From assembly GCF_026745355.1 (NCBI RefSeq), contig NC_079205.1, forward strand, positions 56,315,573 through 56,379,572: a stretch of 64,000 bases of DNA, in the 5' to 3' direction. This DNA is from Beta vulgaris subsp. vulgaris. Taxonomy: Eukaryota; Streptophyta; Magnoliopsida; Caryophyllales; Amaranthaceae. Positions 46,167 through 58,520 of the stretch are shown piece by piece. Both the position numbers and the translations under genes were made by a program. The notes under the pieces are model-generated. The model searched no databases. It was not told the origin of the DNA and worked only from the letters and a program-made list of their open reading frames with translations. Each line of letters begins with the position of its first letter. The stretch's first letter is position 1.

Positions 46167-47006
46167 AAAGATGGCCACTGGTGCAGGCTGAATGGGCTGG
46201 TCTGTGGGCCCTAGTGGGCCGCTGAGATTTCACAGTCCAGGACCGGACCGTGAAATTCACGATTTGGGTGAGCTGATCCATGAGCTAAAAAATCTTATCC
46301 CACATCGGTCTGTTACCGGTTTATGGTTCGGAAAGCAGTTCTGGCGGTTTGTGGGCCAACCGGCTGGTGGACTATCGAGCCGACATGAGAATTTTGTTTC
46401 AAAGTTATATACTCATTTATTATTGTTACATAAACCTTTAATATTAATTCAAATATATATAATTATTAATATTAGTGTATAATTTTATTATTTTTGAGTT
46501 TGATTGAATTATAATACTTCCTCCGTTTCTTTTTACTCGCTACACTTCTCATTTCACAGACTCCTAGGCAATTTTTGGAGAAGAGAGAGGTAGAGAGTAA
46601 AAAGAAAAGGGACCCATGTGGGAAGAGAGAGATAGAGAGAGTTTATTGCCCAAAAAAGAAGTGTAGCAAGTAATGTGAAACTTCTCATAATGGAAAGTGT
46701 AGCGAGTAAAAAGAAACGGAGGAAGTATATGCAATTTGATTAAAATATATACAATTTTGTTGAATAATTACTTAGGTTGAGCTGGTCCGGTTCATGAGCT
46801 AGGCTGGACTGCTTTCGTGGATCGGACTAGGCGGTTTTAGTAGCGGGCTTTCTTAGGCTAGGCTAAAAAAAATCTAGCCCACAATCCACCAACCAATTTC
46901 ATGGTTCGAGCTGGGCTAGATTGCATTTCGCAAGCTCAACCCACACGGTCCAGGGACGGGCTGGGCTGGATAGGCTGAGATTGTCCCGTACGGTTAGTCA
47001 TCTCCA
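46167..47006. mobile_element. hAT-type element with a nested MITE
   Basis: The left end AAGATGGCCACTGGTGCAGG and right end (opposite strand) GGAGATGACTAACCGTACGG resemble each other, with GGGCTGG/CCAGCCC subterminal motifs. At 46516-46728 a Stowaway-like MITE (TACTTCCTCCGTTTCTTTTT to AAAAAGAAACGGAGGAAGTA, TA flanked) has inserted into its core. The right half equals the element at 34155-34396. Confidence 0.7.
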
Positions 47007-47009
47007 TTC

Positions 47010-47600
47010 TCGATCATTCATTCAAGGCTGAAATATGAGCATTTACAAGTTACAATACTAATAGCTACTTGAGAGACTTCCTCCATCCAAACTCTAAGAT
47101 CATCATAGTCTCTGTTATGTTGGGCTAAGATGTGGGCTACTCTATTCCCTTGTCTGCCAACATGAGAATCCCTACATTGTTCAGCTAATTGAAGCATATC
47201 ATTAATTGACCACAAAGCCAAAAACTGATTTCTCACGTTTTCTTTTTTGGAGATAATTGTAGACATGGATGTTATCAAGTATCAACCTCGAGCACTACTC
47301 TGCTAAGACCAGCTTTCATAGCTATAGTTCTGCTACAGCAACATCATCTACCTGACTATCCCTTGCATAATAAGACAGGTAGGCAGGTAGCCATCATGAG
47401 CCCAAGCACACTCATCATCCTCCGCATGATGCACAACAGGAATGCGCATTATGGCTTGTTTATTTTTCCCAAGCAGGAACAATTGCTTCCAGCAACTCTT
47501 CCTTCCACTTCCCCCCACTCTTCCCATAAGATGTCTAGCAGACATGATTGAGCGCCAGGTGAAGCTTGCTGTTTGGCTCAATTTGGCATCCATGAGAAGT
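47010..47600 (-). pseudogene. L1-type LINE fragment (post-RT region and RNase H end)
   Basis: Minus-strand segments DAKLSQTASFTWRSIMSARH (about 47593-47500), GLSRVVLEVDT (near 47290) and SHVGRQGNRVAHILAQHNRD (about 47170-47110) are, in order, the region after RT, mid RNase H and the end of RNase H of plant LINEs. Frame breaks and an internal deletion are present. Confidence 0.7.
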
Positions 47601-47935
47601 CAGTATTTGGGAAGTATTTCATTTTCAATGTGCGAGTCATCAGTGACTTAACAAAAAATAAAGGCTACAGACATAATAATAAAGGATATAACAAGAAATT
47701 AATTTATATTCTATTAGATGGAGTATATAACAAGAAAATAAATTGTAAAATGCACTGAATGTTTATGAAGATTAAAAACAATGATTTTTCATTATTTAGC
47801 TTCCTCTTTACTTGTGTTTATCCAAAATATTTAAATTATGCAAAAATCTAGCTAAATAAGTTGTCATCAATTGTTTAAAATATATATTACAAGTGTATAA
47901 AAATAAAATATAAAATATCTCACTTATTTGGTGTA

Positions 47936-48146
47936 TTTTTTTTTGAAGTTGGTAAGATGAAGGACCTTACTGAACTGACACCTCGTATGGGTACAACGAA
48001 CCAGGTTTGCAGGCCAGATTCCTTGGAGGGAGGGGGATGGTATGGGAGACTTCACCCCCAAAGAGCCCGTAGTGGGATTTAATCCCATGACCTTGAAATC
48101 GTGAGGCCAAATCTTTACCACTAGATCAAGCCTTGCTTGGTACATG
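47936..48146 (-). mobile_element. SINE
   Basis: On the minus strand: A box GATCTAGTGGTAAAGATTTG, B-box-like GGTCATGGGATTAAATCCC, about 210 bp ending in an A run. Imperfect target duplication ATTTGGTGTA (47926-47935) / ATTTGGTCTA (48147-48156). Confidence 0.75.
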
Positions 48147-48242
48147 ATTTGGTCTATTTGACGTGTGTTGGCGTTTGATATATACATGTTGAACGATACA
48201 CACGCCATGAATGGCAATGTCTATACTATCGAGGAATGATAA

Positions 48243-48830
48243 CACACTCATTGTGAGCGGTCAGCATGTCCACTCACAATATTTTTATTTTATTTTTTCC
48301 AAAAAGTTACTTTTATGTACAAAAAAAAACTTAATGACTAAATAAAAATATAAAAGTGATCTCTGCCATAAAGCAAAAAATTGCATCGATTTGCATGTCT
48401 GTTCAACTTTTGTCTCCAAAAAGTATATTTGTTTATTTATAAGAACCCCTGTTTGTGTGTTCAAAACCCCGGTTACTGATAAACCAACCACTGTTTATAT
48501 GTTTGAAATCCTTGTTTTTGTTGAACAAACCCCTGTTTGTGTATGTAAATATGTTGAAATGACAATATTGTCCCTATTAAACATGCGATCTCTGTCAAAT
48601 AGAAAAAATTTGCATTGATTTGCGTTCCCCATATAGCTTTTGTCCCCAAAAGTACAATTGGTTATTTATAAGAATCCATGTTTGTGTGTTTGAAACCCTA
48701 GTTATTAAGTTATTAATAAATTAACCCATGTTTTTGCGTTTGATACAGTACTTGTAATTGTTAAATCAACCCTTGTTGATTCCTGTGAGTGGACAAATTG
48801 CCCACTCACAATGAGCATTTTATCACTATT
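48243..48830. mobile_element. TIR element with CACTCACAAT ends
   Basis: Left ACACTCATTGTGAGCGGTCA then GCATGTCCACTCACAAT; right on the opposite strand AATGCTCATTGTGAGTGGGC then AATTTGTCCACTCACAGG. The interior is a decayed direct repeat of CCCCTGTTTGTGTGTT-like units about 60-250 bp apart. No transposase. Confidence 0.65.
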
Positions 48831-50211
48831 CCTATACTATTTAAGTCAATTACACACTGACAAACTATAATAAGGTAAACAATTAGTATTATGTTATATT
48901 AAATAAAATTATTAACGGCTACTCAACTCTATTATTTTGGATCAAATCGAACCGGACTTAATTTTTTTGAACTGAATTAAATCGAATTAAACTTAATTGT
49001 CTAAACTGAAGTGAATTACAATTAAGAGAGGAAACTAAATTGAACTGAATTTCCATTAATACAGTCTAAAAGAACAAAGCAAATAGAGATCATTCTTTTC
49101 TTTACACAAGACTTATTTTCGAACGGAAAATAAATAAATTAAAATTGCTACTTTTATTCATGGATATATGTATATTAGTTTATTTAGGGCGTTAGTAAGA
49201 AAAAATAGGACGGTTGGTATTTAGCAATTAAGAATAAATTTAAAATTCGTTTCATAATTGCTTATGGATGTGAAATATTTTGTTCTAGTGAGATATAATT
49301 TCAAATATTTATATTATTATTTTATTATTTAAATACATTAAAATAAATTAGTGTTGAAATATATATAATAAAAAAAATTCAAAATTTAAATTATTAATCA
49401 ACTTATGCAACTAGCTGCCAAATACTTAAACTAATTAGACACCTTATCGATTTCAGCCATACCTTATCAAGTTCAGCTACATTTGAGGTAGTATCGCTAA
49501 ACAGAGCCATTATCTAAACTGTAACTTCCGCAAGATACTTAACAAAATCGGGAATAAAAATCATCACTTGCGATTTGTTTTCATTATTCCGCCAGATGTT
49601 TTTCCTTTATTTGTATATTTTATATCTTCTCATCCTCCCAGAAAACATCCATGGCTAGATGCTTTGAGCCTATACCTCACGTCCTCACCGTCCTGGACAA
49701 ATCCACTTCACCGCCGGTAACAACACCATAAGTATATAATACTAACTACAGTATAAGATAAAATCAAAGTTGAATTTTGAAGCTAAGATAGGTTAAAATA
49801 CTTAATTTAGCTTGAATGCCGAACTACGTTAAATTGTGAATCGTAAGTGTATTGGGATTTCATGAAAACTAAGAGTATAATTTTTTTTCCTCTGTTTTCA
49901 TGTCATTGCCGTACCTTAATCATCTTGGGAAATCTATGTTAACACGTTAATATGTAACTAAATTCCAAAATAGCTAATTTTAATCCATATTATCTCTGCC
50001 AAAATTTTGAAAAATCACAAAAGAATGCCAAAAAAAACTATTCATTTATTCGTTATTATTAACTGAATAAAATTTGCAAACTGATCCTAGTATTCCTAGT
50101 CACATGAAAAAAGCATAAACTAAAAAAAAAAAATACCCTAATTAATATTTAAGCAAATAAAGAAAACTTGTGAATGTAACAATGACATAGAAGTATAGTA
50201 CTACTATATAA
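48831..50211. other. AT-rich intergenic DNA; one possible first exon
   Basis: At 49650-49718 an ATG in good context (ATCCATGGCT) opens MARCFEPIPHVLTVLDKSTS, then PP and GTAACA, a possible donor. No downstream exon was found and no family was recognised. The rest shows only an imperfect AT-rich repeat background. Confidence 0.25.
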
Positions 50212-50793
50212 TTAGAACTCCATGCGATCGATGAGATCAACAGCATTAGTAGCAAGTTGAACAAGTGTTGTAGTAGCATCTTGAACCCTACTTATGACAA
50301 CATCTCTAGCCCTCAACCCTTGCAAATTACTTATGCATGTGTTAGTAGCCTTAATCACATCTTTCACATTGTTTTCCATGCTTTGCCTCATCGACTCTTT
50401 ATCACTCTTACTACCACCACCCAAGTGATTAGTAGCATCCATTGCGTTGTTCAAGCCTGCAATCGAGTTAGCGATCGAGCTACCACAATCCTTGAGCGAG
50501 TTAAGCTCTCGAGTCCATAGTTGGGGTTGTTTAGACAATTGAGTAATACTGTTTGATGCGGTTTGTACCGAGGATATGGTGGCCATAATGGCGAGGCGAG
50601 TGGACTTTTTAGGGTCACTATTAATGCGGTCAGCGTCCGGGAGGAGGGTTTGGAGGCATAGGGTTGAGTACGCGGCGTCGTCGCAGGTGGCGATGAGGTA
50701 AGATGTGGCTGGGGAGTAGCTTCCTAAGGTGGTACAAGCGGTTGAGAGGAAGAGAAGGGATGCTAATAGAAAGTGTAGGAATTTAGGAGCCAT
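50212..50793 (-). CDS. Pectin methylesterase inhibitor / invertase inhibitor-like protein (PMEI domain)
   Basis: 193 residues, complete and intronless, the usual size for this family. Residues 1-24 form a signal peptide (FLHFLLASLLFLSTACTTLG), so the product is secreted to the cell wall. The PMEI four-helix domain follows. Cysteines appear in the expected layout: first pair in LIATCDDAAYSTLCLQTLLP, then LKDCGSSIANSIAGL and NTCISNLQG. The hydrophobic C-terminal helix (TTLVQLATNAVDLIDRM) is typical. Family members bind pectin methylesterases or invertases; which is the target cannot be told from sequence. A TATA-like stretch lies about 70-90 bp upstream. No relation to the pectin acetylesterase gene beyond substrate. 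Confidence 0.93.
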   Translation of the reverse strand: MAPKFLHFLLASLLFLSTACTTLGSYSPATSYLIATCDDAAYSTLCLQTLLPDADRINSDPKKSTRLAIMATISSVQTASNSITQLSKQPQLWTRELNSLKDCGSSIANSIAGLNNAMDATNHLGGGSKSDKESMRQSMENNVKDVIKATNTCISNLQGLRARDVVISRVQDATTTLVQLATNAVDLIDRMEF

Positions 50794-50863
50794 ATTGTTT
50801 TTTCTTGTGGTGTTTGTTGATCTCTCTATATTTTTTTTATGTGAATCAAAGGTCGGTTGTATG

Positions 50864-50880
50864 AACTAATATATATATAG
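50864..50880 (-). promoter_or_regulatory. TATA box of the PMEI gene
   Basis: CTATATATATATTAG on the minus strand, about 75-85 bp upstream of the ATG at 50793. Confidence 0.5.
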
Positions 50881-51500
50881 AGTTTGATGGGTGGCTAAAG
50901 AATTGGAAACCGTAAAGGATTATGATTTAAATCCGATTAGAACTTGGAAGAAACATAGATAAGTAGTGTCAAATTAGTAACTATAATATATTAAGATTTC
51001 TATTTACTCCAACTAAAGCATTTGAAGGCTAACACTACTCCAACTATAATTTGGTTGTTAAATCCGAATTTGATTCATACTGATCCAATCACGTAGTTGC
51101 CTAACCGATATCAAATGTTTTTCATCACCAATCGTTTTCATACTATACTGAATTTCCTCATATAACTTTCAAAGAATGGCAATGATACCTCTACTAATAT
51201 ATTGAAAACGTGGTTAAGAAAGTCTATGTGTTATGTGGCACTTTCCTCTGGAACTCTAATGTAAGTGCTCTACTTCCATGTCATTCCTCGATTACAAAAT
51301 TAAAATTGTGTAGTTACAAGCTATTACAAGGTATCAAACGAACATATGACTTTTGAGATGAAAAGTGAGAGATTAACCACCAAACTATTGTAATATCATT
51401 GTTTAGTATTTAAAAAAAATTAAAATTTAATAAGGTTTTATAATTATATTCCATTGAGAGACTTGCAAATAGTTAAATCTCTAATACTTTCATGCATGTA
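50881..51500. other. PMEI upstream region
   Basis: AT-rich promoter and intergenic sequence; no further element or gene could be supported. Confidence 0.4.
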
Positions 51501-52216
51501 GGAATGGCAACGGGTTCAAGACCCTATCCAGACCCGTTCAAACCCTATCCTAAAATTAGGATATGGGTCTTAATTTTTTGGACCCCATGGGTAAGGGTAG
51601 GGTATGGGTCCTGGTACTATCGGGTAAGGGTCCTCTTTTCAAATACTCAGACCCTGTTCAGACCCTACCCATGAATCCACACCAATTAAAATATATATTT
51701 TTTTATTTTTTACAAAATTAAAATTAATAAATATATAAACATATCCTTCCAGTAAAACTATAACTCTCCCTCACTTAGGAACCCTAGCCGCAAATCACAA
51801 TCACGTCTCATCTTTCACTTTACTCTCAGTCTCTCACTATCACAGTGTCACTCTCTCGCTCTACTCTCACTCTCTTTTTCACTACTCTCAGTCTCTCACT
51901 ATCACAATATCACTCTCTTATTTTCATTTTGATGTATGAGACTTTTGGGATGAGCAAAAACTATGTATTGTTATGGAATGTAAATATGTGTGATATTATG
52001 TTAGCTAATCGCAAAATTAATATAATTGTGCTTAACGCCTTTATATACACGTGAACATGTAAGCGGATTTTTTTTGTATTGGACTCATTTTAGACGCTAG
52101 ACCCTACCCATACCCTATCAAACCCTACGGTTACCCTATGGGTACAAGTAGGGTATGAGTCTATATCCAAAAATTAGGATATGTGTACGGATCTAGCCTT
52201 ACCCTACCCAGACCCT
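51501..52216. mobile_element. hAT-type MITE
   Basis: TAGGAATGGCAACGGGTTCA at the left and TAGAGATGGCAATTGGTAGG on the opposite strand at the right, with many GGGTAAGGGT/ACCCTACCC subterminal repeats. Target duplication not visible. The AT-rich core includes TCTCACT-rich tracts. Confidence 0.8.
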
Positions 52217-52426
52217 ACCAATTGCCATCTCTAATGGTAATAACAAAAAACAATTATAACATATATCTTACCACAATTCCTTGTATAAAGTTAAGTTATT
52301 GCTTTCCTTCCAGGACTTTTAAGCTACCGCAATATTTATCACATCATGACGTCAATATTTTTTCCCTAGATAAAATTTTGAAAAATGGCAACCCGAAATA
52401 TCATCGAGAACACTTACTAGTTACTC

Positions 52427-53460
52427 CCTACGTCCTCTATTAGTTTACCCCTATTCCTTTTAAGGGTGTCCCTTATTAGTTTACCCCTTTTTTTTTTTGC
52501 TATTTTTGGAATGGGACCACAAATTTTCATCACACATATATTCAACTTTAAGTATAAATAATCTTTTCTCTCTCTTTGTATGCCCCACAATACTATTCCT
52601 CTTAAATACAACCTCACTTTACTACTACAACCCTAAAAAATACCTAAAATACCCTTAACCTTAAAACCCATTTCTCTCTCTAACTGCTCCTCTCTCCATC
52701 CCCCTCTCTCCTTCTTCTTCTTGTCCTCTTGAATCTGTTTCTGATAAAACATTGTAATCACCAAGTTGTACCAATTCTCCATCATATGGGGCGATTTCCC
52801 CATTTCTCTCTAACTACTCTCTCCTCATCTTCCTCTTCGTCCTCTTCAGATGTTGAACAAATTGGGGCTGATTCAAGAATAATTTGTATCCAATTCTCCA
52901 TCTTTTGGGGCGATTTGCATGAGTGATTGTGTTATTGGCTTCGTGCAATGCGAATTGGGTCTTGATTTTTAACCAAATTTCACGACTTTGGCGCAAATCG
53001 GTTTCGTGCAAGGTGCACGAAACAGATTCCATTGTTTCGTGCAGATTGCACGAAACAGAATCATCTGTTTCGTGTAGTCTGCACGAAACGGAATCATCTG
53101 TTTCATGTAGTCTGCACGAAACAGAATCATCTGTTTCGTGTAGTCTACACGAAACAGACTAATCATGCATTACGAATTTGCGGAAAAAATTCACAACTTC
53201 AATCGTAATTGCGAAAAAAAAGTTCAAGACTTCAATCATAATTACGAAATTTTTTTACAACTTACATCAAATTGAAACTCAATTGGGTCAAAATTATGGT
53301 CCATTGAATATGAAATTAAAATTTGTAGAGATCTTCAATGAAGTTTTTAATATCTAATAGTTAGAGAGGAGGAGAGAATATTTTTAGAGAGAGAAAGGGT
53401 TTTTAGAAAGAATATGATAATAAGGGTTTTTTGGGGTTTTTTTAAGGCTGCATTAGTAAA
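52427..53460. repeat. Repeat-rich block with a 33-bp minisatellite (53001-53159)
   Basis: The left part begins TACTCCCTACGTCCTCTATT, with TTAGTTTACCCCT repeated twice, like a MITE end without a matching right end. 53001-53159 holds about five copies of a 33-bp unit. Each contains the dyad GTTTCGTG-N7-CACGAAAC, linked by AGAATCATCT. The array is open on both strands, giving 11-residue repeats (SSVSCSLHETE) in the plus-strand ORF 52923-53162. AGTTTTTAATATCTAAT is repeated at about 53341 and 53460. No gene family matched. Confidence 0.75.
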
Positions 53461-53576
53461 GTTTTTAATATCTAATATCTCCAATTCTCATGCAACAAAA
53501 AAATTCCAATTTATAAAAATAATATTAACAATACGACAGTAAAAATTAGTTTCAATCGATAGGAATAAGTTTTGAG

Positions 53577-54276
53577 TAGGGATGGGCATGGGTCCAGGAC
53601 CCTACCCGGACCCTGTTGGACCCAACCCTAATTTAAGGGTCTGGGTCCAACTTTTTCAGACCCTAAGGATCCGGGTCCGGGTCTGGGTCCAAGTGAATTT
53701 TTAAGGGTCCAGGTCCGGGTCTTAAAATTTTGGACCCAGACCCTACCCAGACCCAACCCTTAGACCCTATATTTAATTAATATATACATTTTAACTTTAA
53801 AAAAAACAAATTGATTTTCTAAATGACTAAAACATAAACTAAAACACCCATTCTGAACTCTTATATAAGTTTTGTTTGTTTCTTTTTTTTCAGTTTGTAT
53901 GTCTGTGTTTGTTTCGTTTTTTTTTTCATTTTATATGTTTGGAATTGTGTTTGTTTCGTTTTTTTTTCAGTTTATAAGTTTGTGTTTGTTTCGATTTTTT
54001 CAATTTATATGTTTGTTTTTGTTTCATACGAATTCTTGTGTTTGATTCATGCGATTTTTTGTGTTTGTTTCATGCGAATTTCAGATGATTATTGATATTA
54101 ATAATGCTAAAAATTTGGCAAAATAAATAATTTAAGCCTAGACCCTCTAGAACCCTGAGGGTCTGGGTCAGGGTCCAATTTTTCAGACCCTTAGGGTCCG
54201 GGTCTGCAAAAAAAATTAGGGTCTGGGTCTAGTGTCTAGCCGGACCCGACTCAGACCCGACCCTTGCCCATCCCTA
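53577..54276. mobile_element. hAT-type MITE with perfect 8-bp target duplication
   Basis: GTTTTGAG at 53569-53576 and 54277-54284. Terminal repeats TAGGGATGGGCATGGGTC and, on the other strand, TAGGGATGGGCAAGGGTC. GGGTCTGGGTC/ACCCGGACC subterminal motifs on both sides. 700 bp, non-coding; the core has TTTGTTTCGTTTTTTTTTC repeats. Confidence 0.92.
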
Positions 54277-54435
54277 GTTTTGAGTAGTAATAATATATCA
54301 GTTCAAACTTTAACCGGCAAAATTGATTTCAGTTTAATAAATATTAGATGAAGTGAAGATGGCCTAATAATAACTTAGCAAATGAAAGGAAATTAAGACA
54401 ATGAAACTGTAGGTTGTAACCTTGGCATGGATTAT

Positions 54436-54702
54436 ATACTTCCTCTGTTTCACAATATTTGCAACACTTGTACTTTGCACGCATGTCAATGCAAAATTTT
54501 GAGGACATATATCTCTAATTTTGTGTTTGTAAAAATTATAAAAAGTACATATTAAAAAAATACATATTAAGACAAATCTAACAAGATTCCACATGACTAT
54601 ATATTTTTATTCACGTATAAATCACAAATGATGGTGAAAGTGAAATTTGTGAATAGTGTAAAAAGTAAAAGTGTTGCATATAATATGAAACAGAGGAAGT
54701 AT
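54436..54702. mobile_element. MITE of the CTTCCTCTGTTTCAC type
   Basis: TACTTCCTCTGTTTCACAAT at the left, ATACTTCCTCTGTTTCATAT on the opposite strand at the right, plus a further inner inverted match (GCAACACTTGTACTTT / GCAACACTTTTACTTT). Same family as 32130, 59014 and 63316. Confidence 0.8.
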
Positions 54703-54772
54703 CTAGAATCAACGATCATTTCAACTTAACAATCGTTATAATTGGAAGTAGTACTTTAACATGATGCTAATT

Positions 54773-54965
54773 GATTTTTTTTTTTTGTCCTACTACGAAG
54801 AGTTTCTCACCGTATTTGACGAGTGGACTAATCTCCTGCGAGAGTTTGTATGGGTACCTCAAAGGGCCGCATCGCTCCCAACTGAGATTTTTTTTCATAT
54901 CCAACGCTCAAACTCAAGACCTTGGAGCGAGAGACTATTAACCACTCACGCCAACCTCAATTGAT
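54773..54965 (-). mobile_element. SINE with 11-bp target duplication
   Basis: TGATGCTAATT at 54762-54772 and 54966-54976. On the minus strand: A box TTGGCGTGAGTGGTTAATAG, B-box region AAGGTCTTGAGTTTGAGC, and a terminal A run (T run on the plus strand). Confidence 0.85.
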
Positions 54966-54976
54966 TGATGCTAATT

Positions 54977-56277
54977 TACTATGAATGGTAGAATTAGTAA
55001 GATATGCCAATAATTGATGGTTGATACAACAGATTTTGCTTGTATAGATGTATGGGGTACATATACAATTAGAAGTTGATGGTGAGATATAAAATTAAAT
55101 GTGATAAATATCCTTTTCAAGTGTCGTCTATGTGAAGTTATTAAGAGTACGTACTTTATTGCAACTTGCATACATGTTTATGAAAAGAATTGAAACATAT
55201 CACTTTTGCCTTCCCCCAATAAGTTGAGGCTAGTAAATGGAAGGGTTAGCACCCATATGGCTGTATTTAGCTTAAACTCTTAGATTAATAATAGGGGTAT
55301 GTGATTGATGCTTTTCCTCGTCTACAAGTTGTTGGAACAAGATTATTTAAAGCCCATCAATTTGGTGATATTTCTGAGCCAGATCAGTGAGAGATCACGA
55401 GATTTGTACCTCATTTTAACTAGGATTCAACTACTATTACATATGAATCACTATGAATGTATGTTAAGATGATGACATCTAACAACTTACAAATCCTTCT
55501 TAGTTGACATTACCAACAATCCTCTTTTTTCTTTCACTTTTTGTAATTTGACTTTGTGATCAAAGTTAGAAACTTTTGTTATGTACTTCCTCATTTCCTT
55601 TTAATTTTTTCCTACTTTTTTTCTCTCCAAAAAAATCCTAAATAGAAATGAAGGGAGTATAATTTTGTGGGCTTCGTTGCAATCCATATTTTCTAAATAT
55701 TTACTCTATAATGCGTTGGAGATCCTAAAATGTTAAGTTTCACAATCAAAATAAACGAGGAAGTAATAAATTTGTTAAGCACCAATCGGCTATATAAGTT
55801 CGTATTCTAGTTAACTAGAATTTTCTTAAAACAACCTTGTTCATTTATAAAACTCTCCCCCCCCCCTTCCTAAAAAATACTTCGTTTAATGGTTATTGAT
55901 TAAAAAAATCAAACTCACTCTTAATTATACATTTGCTTCACATAAACTTACATATTTATCAAATTATATAGTTTAATTTATTCATTGGGAGTTTTAAGTT
56001 AGCGGTATCATTAGGGGGTAAACGATGGAAATAAATGTTAGGTTTATTACAAAATATAGAAAAGGGGATATTACTAGGGATCTGACAAACTAAAATGAAA
56101 AAAATGGCAGTCTAAGATATATGAAAATTGAACATGTTTCAAAATTCAACAACAATAACCACAACACAATAGTGTAAATTACTCCTATGATCTTAATTTT
56201 CATTTGAACAAACACAAGGCTACTATAATACCATAACACATGCACATACACAACTACACAAGATTAGAAGTTACAAT
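54977..56277. other. AT-rich intergenic DNA
   Basis: No gene or complete element was seen. A half MITE-like sequence (TACTTCCTCATTTCCTTTTA near 55580, GAAGGGAGTATA near 55650) is the only repeat signature. Confidence 0.4.
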
Positions 56278-56813
56278 ATACTTCCTCAGTTTTTTAATAA
56301 GTATACAAAGAGAAAGTGGAAGAATACCAAGCAGTATAGAGAGAGAAAGTTGGGATCACTTATTTAACTAGTTAAATTTGAGTTATAACTGATCAAATCA
56401 GCCCGGCTCGATTGTAGGTTGGGTTTGGGCTGAAAATTTTGGTCCACGGTTAGGCCCGACCCGATTTTTTTGCTTTGGAACGGGCTTTGGGGGTAAGCCA
56501 ATAATGAATTTGTAGTCTAATTTAATTTGGACCATCCCGATTTGGCTCGAAATAAAGTGCTTCGAATATAAAATTTTGGCCCGATCCGACCAACGAGCAA
56601 TTTTTTAAGGCATGGACCGACCCGAACTCGACTCAGCATATGATCACCTCTAATTTGAGTATTTGATAAAGTAAGTAGGTGAAACAATTAAATGATGGCA
56701 GATATGTAAATAAATGAGAAGTATTTTTTACTACTTTGAGCTATGCGTCACTTACTGTGACATTTTTCTAAAAGGAAAACGTGACACTTATTAAAAAACT
56801 GAGGAAGTATAAT
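56278..56813. mobile_element. CTTCCTCAGTTTTTTAATAAG MITE with a nested hAT MITE
   Basis: The outer ends TATACTTCCTCAGTTTTTTA then ATAAGT match at both termini over about 27 bp. At about 56393-56652 a hAT-like MITE (AGCCCGGCTCGATTG; right end read outward-in TAGAGGTGATCATATGCTGA) with GGCCCGACC motifs has inserted. Confidence 0.75.
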
Positions 56814-58520
56814 GTAGCACCCCAATAATTCTCTCTATCTTAGAAACACTTTTTCGATAAATAAAAGAGACTTAGCAAGGCGTTATCGCCACGTGTAAAA
56901 ACGTTTTGGCTTACTCAGATTTTAACAGCCAAAAATAATAAAACATTTCAAACAAAATAAATAAAATCAACTTAAAGTACTTACATTTTGGAACCAACAT
57001 GGCCCACCAGACCAAACTAAGTCAACTTAGATAAAGTCAACAACTAAGTCAAATCACAAATAACTACAAACAACTCTAGAGCTTAAGACAAATTCTAAGA
57101 TGATATTTATGAACCTTAAAATAATCCAACCAACAATATGAAAATAGCTACGCTCACACTCCCATGCATCTGAACTCCCACCTGAAAAAGAGTTATGACT
57201 TACTAATACAAGTGACTGCTCGCCAAACAATACGTAGTAAAGATGGGTCGTCATAGGATCAGTAAGACATAAGCCAAGATCAAACATACAAAATACAAAA
57301 TCAATATAGTTGGGTATATAAAATCTTAGAATAAATGAACAAACAACCTAACATGATTCCATAGAAATTAACTACAATAAAATCTCATGCTCTACAGGCA
57401 AAACATATGATACTAGAATAAACATGACTCAACAAATAACTTAATTCATTAATTAGCTTGAGTAAGCAACAAATGAGTTATCCAAACCAAAACCAACCTT
57501 TTACAAGAACACGAGGTAATAATAGGTGTGATTCTATGCCCCCAAAATCAATTGATATTGATCAAATTATATAAAAGAGAGAGACGGTGACCAATTGACA
57601 TCGATCAAACATATGCCCCCAAGTCCTAGTGTTTACTCCAAATGTGCACCAATTCGTTGTTTATATTGCTCATTCTCTTTCACTTTAAGTGATTACTAAT
57701 TGATTAAAATTAGCCACAAAATAAAACCAACTCACAACAAACAAAACCAAATATAACCAATAATCAAAGAATATTTTTATCTTTGATTAATACACGTGAT
57801 CATAGAAAAACCAATTTCATAATCATTAACCCTTTAAACCAAGTTGCTAAATAAAATCTATTAATATTATAATCTATACTTCATATATTATAATATTAAT
57901 CTACTCATGATAATATTTTAACAATAATTAAACAATAACAATAATTAAAGCAATAACATTAAGAAAAATTTATATGATGAAAATCGAAAAGCAAAAAGGA
58001 AAGGAAAAAGAAAACGAAGAGGAGGAAGGAAGAAGAAGATCACCGAAATGAAAGGAGGGAAAAACCGACGCCGGTGGTGGCGCAGTGGCGAGCAAGGAGG
58101 AGGACGGAGAGGAGAAGGAGGAAGCTAGCGAGAGAGAAAAAAGAAGGAAGTTGGCGAGAGGGAAAAGGAGAGGAGAGAGGGCCGAAAAGAGAGAAAGGAG
58201 GAAGGAAGATTAGGGTTTTTAAAACTTGTTTAATGAACCCCTAATTCTCTATATATAGTTTTTGGAAGTTCTTTTTTTTTTAGGAAATCCTAACTCCTTT
58301 TTTAAAGCATTTAAACACTCCCTTTTAAATAATCAAACAATCTTTGACTTCATAAAATGAAAAGGTATTAACTTAACGCGTTCGACCTTAAAAAACTAAT
58401 AATAATTAAATTTCTTCTTGAAAGAAATATAAATATAATCATTTATACATTCTAAACTCTAAGATATATATTTATAAAATTCATAAAAATACGGTGGGTT
58501 ACGTGTAATGTATAATTCTT
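56813..58520. mobile_element. Possible non-autonomous repeat, class unclear
   Basis: Left TGTAGCACCCCAATAATTC and right (opposite strand) CATTACACGTAACCCACCGT are weakly similar ends. Inside, 57995-58220 is a purine-rich block whose opposite strand looks like a CT-rich leader (CCCTAATCTTCC, CTCTCTC). No RT, transposase or host gene could be read, so this is a low-confidence call. Confidence 0.3.

Noticed and set aside
53001..53159. CRISPR-like spacing of repeats
   Set aside because: Eukaryotic context, spacers nearly identical, no cas genes; it is a minisatellite.
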